A DNA stretch of 64,000 nt. Source: JAIVJZ01 sp036386515. Lineage in GTDB: Bacteria; Acidobacteriota; Blastocatellia; Pyrinomonadales; Pyrinomonadaceae. Below, piece after piece: positions 7,683-16,846 of the stretch; position 1 is the first letter of the stretch, and every line of letters starts with the position of its first letter. The translations under genes were made by a program, and so were the position numbers. The stretch covers positions 124,001 through 188,000 of the forward strand of contig DASVVO010000052.1 of assembly GCA_036386515.1 (NCBI GenBank). The letters are read 5' to 3'. The notes under the pieces are model-generated. The model had not been told where the DNA came from, did not search any database, and saw only the letters and a program-made list of their open reading frames with translations.

Positions 7683-9608
7683 TCAAAGGTCTTCCGTACT
7701 CTTGGCGGTGATCCAGCCGTTGGCAGCGTAGATGTCCTGGTCGCCGTCGTTGTCGTAATCGAACATGGTCGAAGACCAGTACCAACCGTAGGGGTTGGCG
7801 TTGGCCGCCTCGGAGACATCTTTAAACTTGCCTTGCCCGTCGTTCAGGTAGAGCGCGTTGCCCTTGACGGTCGTGTCGCCGTAGGAATTCCAGTTCCCTC
7901 CGACGTGGTCGTAGATTTCAAGATAGACCGGCAAGTCCTCGAAGATGGTTCCCTGCCGCACGCTCGTCAGCAGGTACTTGTGGAGCGTGGCGGCCTGCCC
8001 GTACCAGCGTTGGCCGGAATGCACGTCGGAGACGTAGATGTCGAGGTCGCCGTCGTTGTCTATGTCGCCCCAGGACGAACTCATGCCGTAGCCGGGGTCG
8101 AACGCGCCCGTCTCTTTCGACGCATCGACAAAGGTGCCGTCGCCGTTGTTTTTGAGCAGCGCGTCGCGCCCGAAGTCGTTGGCGACGTACATGTCGAGGT
8201 CGCCGTCGGTGTCGTAGTCGCCCCAGGCGACGCCGAGCGTGAGGCCGGTTTCGTCGATGCCCGCCTCTTTCGTCACGTCGGTGAAATGGAAGTTGCCGTC
8301 GTTGCGCAGGAGCGAATTGCCCTGCCCGTTGCGCGTGTAGAAGAGGGTGGTGGGGAGGTCTTTGCGCGGGTCGATGTAGCGACCGGCGTAGATGTCGAGG
8401 TCGCCGTCGTTGTCGTAGTCGCCGGCCGCCGCCACGACGACGAAATCGCCGTCGCCCTTCTTCGTGATGCCGGACGTGTCCGTCACCTCGACGAACCTGC
8501 GGCGCGCGGCGTCTTGCGGGTCGGCGACGTTTTTGAACAGGCGGCTGCGGTCGGTGAAGCAGCCGAAGAAGACATCTTTGTAGCCGTCGTTATCGTAGTC
8601 GGCGAAGATGCCGACGTTGACGCCGGGCATCGTCTCGGGCAGACCCGCCTGGGTCGTCACGTCGGTGAAGGAGCCGCCGCCCTGGTTGCGGTAGAGACGC
8701 GGGCGTTCGCCGTCGGCGAAGAAGATGTCGTACCAACCGTCGTTATCGTAGTCGGTGGTCGAAACGCCGGCCGGGCCATACTTGATGATCTCGAAAGTCT
8801 TCGGCTTCCAGGCGGCCGTGAAGAAGTTCGGGTTCATGCGGGAGACGAAATCGATTCCCGCGCTCGACGCCGCGCCGCCGCCTGCCGTCTCGGAGCCGAA
8901 GCTCTCGTGCCCCCACAGGTCTGTGAAGCCTTTTCGGTCGCCCGTCACGGTCGTGCCGCGGATCAACTCCTGCTTGCTGATCTTCCACACGCCGCCCTCC
9001 GCTTCGAGCCACATGCGAAACAACACCTGCGTCTCGAAGGTTTCCTCGCCGCGCGGTGCAGCCGCGCCCGTCGCCTTCTCCGCCGCGCCGCCGGTTTTGA
9101 CCTGCGCCGCGTCGCCGCCGCTGCCGCCGCTGCTGCGCGCCTCGCGCGTCCCGCGCAGCCACAGGAAAGAGCGGATGACGTAAGACTCCGGGTCGTTAAT
9201 TTTCTCGACGGTGTCGAGCTTGAATTTACTTTCTTCGACCTTGCCGAGCGTTTGCACGTAGCGCGCGACCTGCTCGCCCACCTCCCGCTTGCCGAACGGT
9301 TTGGCGTCGGCGAGCGTCCACTCGTAGACGCGCACGCCGTCGCGCTCCGATTGGAGGCGCTCCGTCCAGAAGCCCTCGCGGTCGCTGGCGTACTTGTCGT
9401 CGTAGCAGGCGAGGACTTTGGAGACATCCCCCTTCGCGACGCCCGCGCGATACTCGCCCAGCACCTTCTGCGCCGCCTGCCCCATCTGCGCGAGTTGCTG
9501 CGCGCTGGCCTCGATCTCGTTCAGCTTCACGCGCCCCACGAGCAAAATCACGAGCAGCATCACTAAAGGAGAACTGTAAAACACAAATCGTTTCTGTCTC
9601 TTCGACAT
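6993..9608 (-). CDS. CRTAC1-family protein A, in-frame UGA recoded (putative selenoprotein)
   Basis: A predicted 871-residue protein if UGA codon 642 (7683-7685) is decoded. ATG 9608 has GGAGG 8 nt upstream. The product begins MSKR and has an N-terminal membrane anchor, then a region that may be NTF2-like (about 40-230). A beta-propeller of FG-GAP/VCBS repeats follows, with at least six calcium-type DxDxDG loops (for example DYDNDGDLDIYA) before the UGA and one after it. After ANGWITAKSTEDL comes UGA, then LPYILSAVAHIKDY in the same frame. This runs into SWNGYEHN and a complete ASPIC/UnbV domain (RWPSGRVERFE), ending with TAG. A gene caller would split it into 7683-9608 and about 6993-7670. 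The second half has no plausible start site of its own. It probably faces the periplasm or cell surface. Its biochemical role is unknown. Confidence 0.85.
7646..7685 (-). promoter_or_regulatory. In-frame UGA with downstream SECIS-like hairpin, gene A
   Basis: UGA occupies 7685-7683 (minus strand). A hairpin follows at 7672-7646. It has a 5-bp lower stem (TTTGA/TCAAA) plus one possible G-U, a 3-nt bulge on the 3' side, a 4-bp GCGC/GCGC upper stem and a GGUC tetraloop. Twenty nucleotides separate the UGA from the loop. The E. coli fdhF element has the same GGUC loop about 18 nt after its UGA. Whether SelB binds this hairpin is inference. Confidence 0.6.
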
Positions 9609-9757
9609 AAGTCTTGCCTCCAAACTCTAACCGGCGCGGGGCGTATTTCCCGGCCTCGCCCTCTCCCGCCGAAACCTCAAACCCGAACGGCCAATGCGGC
9701 CGACAGGCATTCTTCCCTCAACGCTTCAATGAGGCGCGTTTGCGTCGCCGAAGCTCG

Positions 9758-10435
9758 TCAGGGCATCGCACCGTCGCCGCTTTTATGCGCCGCGCCCGCG
9801 AGCGTCGCGGGGCGAGTCAAGCGGCGCGTCGTCGCCGTCGCCGTCGCGGCCGCAGGCTCGCGGCCTTCCTCGATACGCACCAGGCGATTGACGCCGAGCG
9901 CGGCGTTCAGACGCTCGCCCTCGATGCGCTGCACCAGCCCGCTCGGCCAGTTGATCTCGACGGCCTCGATTTTGTCCGCGCCGCCGAGGCCGAAATGCAC
10001 CGGCAGCATTGATTCCGAGGCGTAACCCGAACCGGCCTCAACCTGCCGCATCATCGTCTTGCCGCCGGCCGTCAGGCGCACGCGCGCGCCGATGGCGTCG
10101 CGGTTGCTGCGTGTCCCGACCAGTTTGAGTTCGACGGCGTTGCCCGACCTCCGCAGATTGTTGAGGTAGAGCATGGGCGTCTCGTTGTTGTTGTTGATGA
10201 CCATGTCGAGGCGGCCGTCGCCGTTGAAGTCGGCCACGGCGACGCCGCGGCTATCCTTGACGCAGTCCGACCCGGTCGGCCGCGCCACGTCCATGAACTG
10301 GCCGCCGCCGACATTGGCGAACAGGCAGTTGTGCTCGTAGCCGTTCCAGGAGTTATCGCCGACGAACTCGTGACTGAAGAAGAAGCCCTGTTTGTACTTG
10401 TCGATGTGCGCGACCGCGCCACTCGTGAAGGGTAG
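9758..10435 (-). other. ASPIC/UnbV C-terminal segment of CRTAC1 protein B, downstream of the UGA
   Basis: In frame with the upstream half. The first ATG after the UGA is 10294, inside the conserved domain and downstream of the conserved SWNGYEHN motif. An independent start there would remove conserved sequence, which supports readthrough over re-initiation. Confidence 0.8.
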
Positions 10436-12250
10436 TCAAAGATCGTCTTTGTTCTTGTTCGTGATCCAGCCGTTGGCGGCGTAGATGTCGAGGTCGGTGT
10501 CGTTGTCCATGTCGAAGAAGGCCACGCTCCAGCCCCACCCGGCGCGGTTCGTGTGGCTGTTCTTCAGTTCGGAGAACGTGCCGTCGTGGTTATTGCGGAA
10601 CAGCGAGTTGCCCTCGCCGATCATCGTGCCGATCTCGCTCCACCCGGAGCCGACGAGGTCGTAGAACTTCTTGTACTCCGGCATGTCGAGCAGCAGCCAC
10701 TTGGTGCGCGCGACGTTGCGAACGTACTGGCTGACGGTCATGTCCTCGCCGAACCAGCGTTGGTTCGAGTTGATGTTCGAGGTGTAGAGGTCGAGGTAGC
10801 CGTCGTCGTCGAAGTCGCCGAAGGTGAGTCCCATGCCGCCGCTGAAATCGAGCACGCCCGCCTCTTTGGCCGCGTCCGTGAAGGTGCCGTCGCCGTTGTT
10901 GCGAAACAGGCACTTGCGCCCGAAGTCGTTGGCGACGGCGAGGTCGGGGTCGCCGTCGCGGTCGTAGTCGCCCGCGCTGACGGCGAGCGCCCAGCCCGTG
11001 TCGCCCGTCGCGCTCGCCTCCGTCACGTCGCGGAAGCCGCGCCCGCGCTCGTTGTGGAAGAGGCGGTTCGGCCTGCCGTTCTGGGCGAAGAAGGGCAGGC
11101 GCGGAACCTCGTTGAAGGCGTCGCCGTAGGTGGCGACGTAGAGATCGACGAAGCCGTCGAGATCGTAGTCGAGGAAGGTGGCGGCCACGCTCGTCGAGTT
11201 GAGGTCGAGATTCATCTGCTGCGAGCGGTCGGCGAAGGTGCCGTCGCCGTTGTTGAGAAAGAACTTGTTCGGCGCGAGATAGCGGGCGACGAAGAGGTCG
11301 GAGTCTCCGTCGTTGTCCACGTCGGCGAAGATGCCCGCGTTGGCCTGATCGATGTGGTCGAGACCGGCCGCGCTCGTCACGTCAACGAACTTGACTTCGC
11401 CCGCCGCCTGCTCGCCCGTGTTTTGGTAGAGGCGGCTGCGCACGCCGTCGGGGAAGAAAATGTCGTGGCGGTCGTCGCCGTCGTAATCCGCCGCGCTCGC
11501 GCCGCCGGAGCCGTGCTCGATGATGTCGAACTTCATCCGCGCCGAGTGCTTAGTGGCGTCGAGTTTCGGGTCGCGCGCGTGCCGGAAGTCGATACCGGCC
11601 GCGGCCGGGCTGACTTCGCGGAAGCCGCCGCCGTCGCCCGCCACGCGCACGCCTTCGATCAACTCGTCTTTGACCACCTTCCATTCGATCTCCGCGCCCG
11701 TCGCGGATTCGTTCGCGAGCGTCCAGCGGTAGAAGTGCCGGTCTTGAAAGATCGCGCCCTGCGGGTCTGCGCCGTCGAGGATGAACTTGACGCGCACCAC
11801 CACGCGCTTCTCCAGTTCGACTTCCTCGATCATGTCGATCTTCGTCCAGATGTTCTTGACCGAGGAGATGCTCTCGAAGTAGCGCGCGAACTCGCCGCCG
11901 AGGTCGGCCTTCGTATAATCGCGCTGGCCGTCGGCGACGACGCGCGAGACCGCCACGTCGCTCTCGTTCGCGTCGGGTCGCATCACCCAACTGCCGCGCG
12001 CGGGCGAGGCGAAGCGGTCTGAGTAGAGGCGCGCCACGGTCGCGGCGTCCTTCTTCTCGAAGCCTTCCTTGATGGCCTTGCTGTAGTCGCCCAGTAGTTT
12101 GTTGACCGCCCGGCCGGTGTTGTAGAACCTGGCGTGCTCTTTGTCCTTGCGCGCCATCAGGTAGACGGCGACGCTGATGACGAGGCCGATCAGAACGGCC
12201 AACACGGCGAAGGTCTTCAACAGGGTCTTGAGTATTTTCCTCTTCGACAT
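9758..12250 (-). CDS. CRTAC1-family protein B, in-frame UGA recoded (putative selenoprotein)
   Basis: The tandem paralogue of the 6993-9608 gene, predicted at 830 residues if UGA codon 605 (10436-10438) is decoded. ATG 12250 is preceded by AAGGAAGA. The product also begins MSKR and has one N-terminal transmembrane segment, a poorly defined domain, then FG-GAP-like repeats (DVDNDGDSDLFV, DYDLDGFVDLYV, DFDDDGYLDLYT and others). ANGWITNKNKDDL is followed by UGA, then LPFTSGAVAHIDKYK in the same frame. SWNGYEHN, DFNGDGRLDMVI and an ASPIC/UnbV domain (NWPSGLVQRIE) follow, with TGA at 9758-9760 as the terminal stop. The two paralogues differ at many positions yet share the UGA position exactly. It lies 64 bp downstream of the FAD-oxidoreductase gene. 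Confidence 0.85.
10402..10438 (-). promoter_or_regulatory. In-frame UGA with downstream SECIS-like hairpin, gene B
   Basis: UGA occupies 10438-10436 and is followed by CUA. The hairpin at 10425-10402 pairs CGA with TCG and GT with AC, with a single bulged A on the 3' side. A single bulged G on the 5' side is followed by GCGC/GCGC closing a GGUC tetraloop. The UGA-to-loop distance is again 20 nt. The single 5'-side bulge below a short upper stem resembles the bulged U in E. coli fdhF. The lower-stem bases differ from gene A but remain paired. Confidence 0.6.
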
Positions 12251-12314
12251 AATTCTTCCTTGCTGTCTCAAAACTGCCGCGCGCCGCCCGCTCGCGTGGG
12301 CGCGCGGTTTCGAC

Positions 12315-13922
12315 TTACGAAGTTTTCGCGTGAATCACGCCCGCGAGTTCGGGCGACGCCGACAACGGCGAAGACGCCGCCGCTGCCGTCGGCGTCTTCG
12401 CCGCGTTGGCCGATGCGAACTCGGTCGGCGCGAAGCCGCCCCCGGTGCGCTTGGCGATGGTTTCGGCCACCCGCATGGCGGAGACGATGACGGGCGTGAT
12501 GCCGCCGCCGGGCTGCGTCCAGTGGCCGACGAAGTAGAGGTTCCTGACGAGGCCGTTGATGGCCGGGCGGTGCGCGCCGAGTTGGTCGGGCGACATCTGC
12601 CAGCCGAGCATCGCCCCGCGCCGGTTGAGCGTGTAGCGGTGCGAGGTGTGCGCCGACGCGCTCAGGCAAACCTCGACCTTCGCGGAAAAGCCCGGCATCA
12701 CGCGCTCCAGGTTCGACAGGATGTAGCGTTCGACCGACGCCTTGTGCGCCGCCCAGTCCGTGACCGCATCGAAGTCCACGTCCGTCAGTTTTTGCACGAT
12801 GACGATGTGCCCGCCGGGAGGGGCGAGCGACGGGTCGAACAGCGTGGGCACGAAGATTTTGAAGGCGGCGGTCGCCACGTCGTCCGAGTTCCAGGAAGAC
12901 CAGTGATAGCCTTCCGCCTCGCGCAGCGTCTCGGTGGGCATCCCGCGCAGGCCGATGTGCGTGAGAAAGCAGGGGTGCGAGAGACGCAAGCCCCTCATCG
13001 CTTCGAGTTGTCCGGCCTCGACGTGTTCCGCGCCCACCATGCGTTCGAGCGTCAGCAGCAGGTCGGAGTTTGAGACGACCACGCCCGCGTTGACGCACGC
13101 GAGCCGCCGCGCGCCCTTTGCCCCCGTCTCGATCTCCACGCCCCGCGCCGTCTTGCCGCGCACCAGGATGCGGCGGACGGTCGAGTTCATCAGGATGTGG
13201 CCGCCGCGCTCCTCGAATTTCTGCGCCAACTCGTCGGCGAAAGCCTGCGAGCCGCCGCGCGGGTAGTAGTTGCCGAGGAAGTAGGAGAGGCGCAGCATCG
13301 AGTCGAAGACGAAGGAGGTGCGGGAGGGCGGCGCGCCCCAGTGGCCGCAATCGCCCGCGAGCAGCAGCTTGAGTTTCGGGTCGGTGAAATAGCGTTCGAG
13401 CGCCTCGCGCACCGTCATCGAGCGAAACGGGTCGAGCCGCGCGGTCGGCCGCCAGCGGAAGTATTCGAGCAGCCCGTGGAGATAGACCTCGCGCACGACG
13501 GCGAAGAAATCGTCGAGCGCGCGCGCCTCGGCGGGAAACTCCGCCTTGAGCTTCAACAGGTACTCGTCGAAATCGGCGGGCACGGAGAAACTCGAACCGT
13601 CCGGGAAGTGGAAATGATCCACCGGGTTCATCTTGACCCAGCCACCCGTCAGCCCCAGTTCGCGCATCAGCCGACCCGTGATCGTGGCCGCGTTGCCGAG
13701 CAGCGGGTAGAAGTGCGTGGCGGCGTCGAAGGTGTAGCCGCCGCGCCGGAAGGTGCTGCAATAACCGCCGACCATGTAGTGCTGTTCGACGAGCAGCACG
13801 CGCAGCCCGTCGCGCGCGAGCAGGTTCGCGCAGACCAGCCCGCCGATGCCCGCGCCGACGATGACGGCGTCGTAGGCTTCCGCCGGCGACTGATCTCGCA
13901 AACCTTTGAATGGCCTTTTCAT
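12315..13922 (-). CDS. CrtI/CrtISO-like FAD-dependent oxidoreductase
   Basis: A 535-residue flavoprotein of the phytoene desaturase / carotenoid isomerase / retinol saturase superfamily. The N-terminal dinucleotide fold reads VIVGAGIGGLVCANLLA (GAGIGG at 23-28), followed by LLVEQHYMVGGYCSTF. The C-terminal FAD motif includes YFVGHWTQPGGGITPVI. This clade acts on polyenes or other long hydrophobic isoprenoids, but the substrate cannot be read from the sequence. The ATG lies 4 nt after the HMG-CoA reductase stop with no clear ribosome-binding site, so coupled translation is likely. It ends with TAA. HMG-CoA reductase next door supports an isoprenoid substrate; ketosynthases further upstream leave a polyketide polyene possible. 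Confidence 0.88.
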   Translation of the reverse strand: MKRPFKGLRDQSPAEAYDAVIVGAGIGGLVCANLLARDGLRVLLVEQHYMVGGYCSTFRRGGYTFDAATHFYPLLGNAATITGRLMRELGLTGGWVKMNPVDHFHFPDGSSFSVPADFDEYLLKLKAEFPAEARALDDFFAVVREVYLHGLLEYFRWRPTARLDPFRSMTVREALERYFTDPKLKLLLAGDCGHWGAPPSRTSFVFDSMLRLSYFLGNYYPRGGSQAFADELAQKFEERGGHILMNSTVRRILVRGKTARGVEIETGAKGARRLACVNAGVVVSNSDLLLTLERMVGAEHVEAGQLEAMRGLRLSHPCFLTHIGLRGMPTETLREAEGYHWSSWNSDDVATAAFKIFVPTLFDPSLAPPGGHIVIVQKLTDVDFDAVTDWAAHKASVERYILSNLERVMPGFSAKVEVCLSASAHTSHRYTLNRRGAMLGWQMSPDQLGAHRPAINGLVRNLYFVGHWTQPGGGITPVIVSAMRVAETIAKRTGGGFAPTEFASANAAKTPTAAAASSPLSASPELAGVIHAKTS

Positions 13923-13926
13923 TTTG

Positions 13927-15219
13927 TTAGCCGTCAGCTTTCAGACAGTCAACTTCCGTCGCCAAACTCGACGCGCGCGCGGACGAAAGCTGATCGCCGG
14001 AGGCCGCAGGCGGAACGCTTTCTTCCGGCCGGTTGCGCCCGTAGGTTTCGTGCGCCTGCACGAACTCTCCGCTGGCGATGGCCGCGCCCATCGAAATCTC
14101 CCCGGCGAGCAGGGTGGCGGCGACGATCTCTGCAAACTTGGCGGCGCGTCCCGTCCCGGCGCAGCCGAGCATCTCCAGGCACTCGCGGCTCGTGCCCAGC
14201 CCCGTGCCGCCGCCCACGGTGGCAACCGTCAAGGCGGGCAGCGTGACGCTGACGTAGCAATCGCCTTCGCTCGTCGTCTCGAAGTTGGTGATGCCGACCG
14301 ACGAGTTGACGATGTTGGCGACATCCTGACCGCAGGCGATGAAGACGGCGGCCAGCCCGTTGGCATAGTGCCCGTTGTAGCCGATGGCGTTCGCCTGCAC
14401 GTGACCGAGCATCGTTTGCCGCCACATGTCGGCGAGGCGTGCGGGGGTCGTGTGCAGGTATGCGCCGATCACCTTGGCGGGCAGGAGCGCGCCGGCCACC
14501 ACCTTCTTGCCCTTGCCGCCCGCGAGCAGCGACCCCGTGGCGCGCTTCTCCGAACTGAAGCCGCTGAAGACGTGGAAGCGGCGCGCCCGGCTGTGGCGCA
14601 TGATCCAACGGCACGCCGCCTCGGTCGCCTTCACGATCATGTTCATGCCCTGCGCGTCGGCCGTGTGGTAGCAGAAGTTGACGATACATTCGCGCCCGAT
14701 GGGGTGGCATTCGAGCCGGAGCAGGCGGCCGTGGCGCGTGGTGGCTTCGGCCTCGGCGCGAATCGAATCGAACTGTGCATCGAGTGTCAGCGCGAAGTCG
14801 TGCGCTTCGCTCACGCCCTCGAAAGAGAAGATCGGGGAGACGCGGTTTTCGTCTGCGTGGATGCGTACCGTCGCGCCGCCGGAGCGCGCCAGCGCGGCCA
14901 TGCCGCGTTCGTAAGAGCGGACGAGCGCGCCCTCGGTCGTTGCCAGTGGGACGTAGAACGCGCCGTTCGCGTGCTCGCCGTTGACGACGAGCGGCCCCGC
15001 CACGCCGAGCGGCATCTGCGCCGCCCCGATCGGGTTCTCGACGTTGCCGCGCATCTCCTCGCCGGGAACGGAGTGCGCGCCGACATGCACGAGGCGGCAG
15101 CCGGTCTTCTCCTCGACCCACGCGCGCCGCCGCTCGACGTGCTCCGGGGCATAGCCCTGCCCCTTCATCCTCGGCACGAGGGCGAGCGCGGCCGATTCGG
15201 CGTTGAGAGCGGTGGACAT
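13927..15219 (-). CDS. Hydroxymethylglutaryl-CoA reductase
   Basis: A 430-residue HMG-CoA reductase, which reduces HMG-CoA to mevalonate. Visible family signatures are ENPIGAAQMPLGVAGPL, the substrate loop TTEGALVRS with its catalytic Glu, GMNMIVKATEAA, IACGQDVANIVNSS and TVGGGTGLGTSRECL. A late His (AHETYGRNR) sits where class I enzymes have the catalytic His. The soluble, membrane-free form and length fit bacterial class I-like enzymes. A GGGAG lies 11 nt before ATG 15219. It ends with TAA 4 nt before the FAD oxidoreductase start. Most bacteria use the MEP route, so a mevalonate enzyme embedded in a ketosynthase operon is notable. No other mevalonate gene is in the window. Confidence 0.93.
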   Translation of the reverse strand: MSTALNAESAALALVPRMKGQGYAPEHVERRRAWVEEKTGCRLVHVGAHSVPGEEMRGNVENPIGAAQMPLGVAGPLVVNGEHANGAFYVPLATTEGALVRSYERGMAALARSGGATVRIHADENRVSPIFSFEGVSEAHDFALTLDAQFDSIRAEAEATTRHGRLLRLECHPIGRECIVNFCYHTADAQGMNMIVKATEAACRWIMRHSRARRFHVFSGFSSEKRATGSLLAGGKGKKVVAGALLPAKVIGAYLHTTPARLADMWRQTMLGHVQANAIGYNGHYANGLAAVFIACGQDVANIVNSSVGITNFETTSEGDCYVSVTLPALTVATVGGGTGLGTSRECLEMLGCAGTGRAAKFAEIVAATLLAGEISMGAAIASGEFVQAHETYGRNRPEESVPPAASGDQLSSARASSLATEVDCLKADG

Positions 15220-15278
15220 GAGACGCTTGACTCCCGGATACCGGCTCCGGCGCGGACTTCCCGCCGGGGCGAAAACGA

Positions 15279-15500
15279 TCAGGACGGCTCGACGAGGACG
15301 ACCTCGTAATCGAACCCCTTATCGCGTAAGAACATGATGATCCGCTCGAAGGCTTCGTACTTGTCCGCGCCCTTCGTGCGGAGCGTTATCTCGCCGCCGT
15401 CGCCCTGACAGACGATGCGAAAGCGCGGAAGTTTTCGTTGCCGCGCGCGGGTCGCGACCGCGGCGACGCGGGGGACTTCCGGCATGGTCACGGCATACAT
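15279..15500 (-). CDS. Small 73-residue protein of unknown function
   Basis: A short basic protein beginning MYAVTMPEVPRVAAVATRAR. The second half (ITLRTKGADKYEAFERIIMF and beyond) looks like a compact beta-alpha-beta fold. AGGAG lies 11 nt before ATG 15500. It ends with TGA. It sits between the chain-length-factor-like ketosynthase and HMG-CoA reductase, with gaps of 95 and 59 bp. No motif identifies it. Its position suggests an accessory to the pathway rather than a spurious frame. Confidence 0.6.
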   Translation of the reverse strand: MYAVTMPEVPRVAAVATRARQRKLPRFRIVCQGDGGEITLRTKGADKYEAFERIIMFLRDKGFDYEVVLVEPS

Positions 15501-15595
15501 TGTGCGTTCGGACTCCTGACTCTCTGCGCCTGCTCGCTTCGGGGATTGGCCGGGCGGGACGTGCCCTGTCGAAAGACGAGGCGGAAGCTATCGCT

Positions 15596-16846
15596 TCAGT
15601 TAAACTCTTCGCGCCGTGTGAAGATGAGCGAGCAACAGTGGCCGTCTAACCCGACCGAGTTGAGGAGAGCGACGCTCACATCCGTGGTCTGACTGGCCGC
15701 GCCCGCCAGCGAGAGCGTGAAGTCCGTTTCAAACTCTTCCAGGCGCGGGATGCCGGGCAGCACGCCGCCGCTCATCGTTTCGAGCATGCTCGCCGCCTGC
15801 AACCCGCCGGACGCGCCGAGCGTCTCGCCGAGCATCGACTTGATCGCCGTGACGGGCATCATCCGTGCATGACCGCCGAAGAGTTTCGCGATGGCCTGCG
15901 CTTCGTGGCGGTCGCCGCGCGGGCTGCCGTTGGCCGATGCGCTCAGGCATTCCACCTGATAAGGCAACATCTCGGCGTCGAACAAGGCGAGGCGCATCGA
16001 GCGCGTGATGGCCTCCACGGATTTCTCCTCGTCTCTCCCGCGCGAACAGTCGTAAGCGCAGCCCGTTCCGCTCACCTCGGCGAGCACGCGCGCGCCGCGC
16101 TCGCGCGCCGACTCCGCATCCTCCAGCATCAGGAGCGCGGCGCCCTCGCCGAGAGCCGAGCCGTTGCGCCGCGCGTCGAACGGGATGGGGAAATGGTTCT
16201 CGTGATCGTTCGAGCGGCAGAGCAGCCCGGCGCGGTCGAACCCGTAGAAAGACTCGAAGCACAACTCTTCCGCGCCCCCCGCGAGCAAGGCGCGCTCGCG
16301 CCCGCAACGGATCAGGTCGGCGGCGTAGGCGATGGCTTGCAGCCCGGAAGTGACGCCGGTCGAGACCGTGGTATTCACGCCGCGCAGGTTGTGCATGATG
16401 GCGGTCTGGCCGGCGGCGGCGTTGATGACGGTGTTGGAGAAGTCCATCGGGCTGGCGTAGGAAGGCCCGGCGGTGAGCGCGCGGCGGTCGAACTCGGAAA
16501 TGGTGTGGACGCTGCAAAACATCGTGCCCAGCACCAGCCCCACCTCTTGCTCCGCACGCATCTCTGCCGTGCAGCCGCTGTCGTCCAAGGCCAACTGCGC
16601 CGCCGAGGCCACGAGCCGCGAAGTGCGGTCGAGCGGGCGCAGATTCCGGCGGCCGAGATACTTCCGTGCGTCGAATTCCCTGACCTCGCCGCCGAGCGGG
16701 CAGCCGAGGAGCGCGGTGTCGAACAACTCGACCGGCCGGACGCCGCTGCGCCCCTCGCACAGCAGCGCGTGCATTGCGGCGGGCGTATCGCCCAGCGACG
16801 AGATGACACCCGCGCCTGTAATCACGACCCTTCTCATAAGGCTCAC
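15596..16846 (-). CDS. Ketosynthase-like protein lacking catalytic residues (chain-length-factor-like)
   Basis: A 416-residue thiolase-fold protein of the beta-ketoacyl synthase family. The nucleophile region reads VSTGVTSG (161-168), with no Cys. The first catalytic His motif is replaced by SANGSPRGD (304-312). In the second, KSMLGETLG has Glu341 where active enzymes have His. This pattern, next to an intact ketosynthase, matches KSalpha/KSbeta pairs of type II polyketide systems, where KSbeta acts as chain-length factor. Typical factors have Gln in place of the Cys, which is not the case here. The GTG start at 16846 overlaps the ketosynthase stop by 4 nt (GTGA). It ends with TGA. It likely forms a heterodimer with the 16843-18063 product. 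Confidence 0.85.
   Translation of the reverse strand: MSLMRRVVITGAGVISSLGDTPAAMHALLCEGRSGVRPVELFDTALLGCPLGGEVREFDARKYLGRRNLRPLDRTSRLVASAAQLALDDSGCTAEMRAEQEVGLVLGTMFCSVHTISEFDRRALTAGPSYASPMDFSNTVINAAAGQTAIMHNLRGVNTTVSTGVTSGLQAIAYAADLIRCGRERALLAGGAEELCFESFYGFDRAGLLCRSNDHENHFPIPFDARRNGSALGEGAALLMLEDAESARERGARVLAEVSGTGCAYDCSRGRDEEKSVEAITRSMRLALFDAEMLPYQVECLSASANGSPRGDRHEAQAIAKLFGGHARMMPVTAIKSMLGETLGASGGLQAASMLETMSGGVLPGIPRLEEFETDFTLSLAGAASQTTDVSVALLNSVGLDGHCCSLIFTRREEFN

Noticed and set aside
6771..9566. 931-residue plus-strand frame opposite CRTAC1 gene A
   Set aside because: It is Val/Ala/Arg-rich shadow sequence opposite repeated DxDxDG motifs and has no ribosome-binding site or domain.
7640..10440. 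CRTAC1 genes as simple pseudogenes or frameshifts
   Set aside because: The frame is unbroken apart from one UGA in each. The position is identical in both paralogues, and downstream domains are fully conserved.
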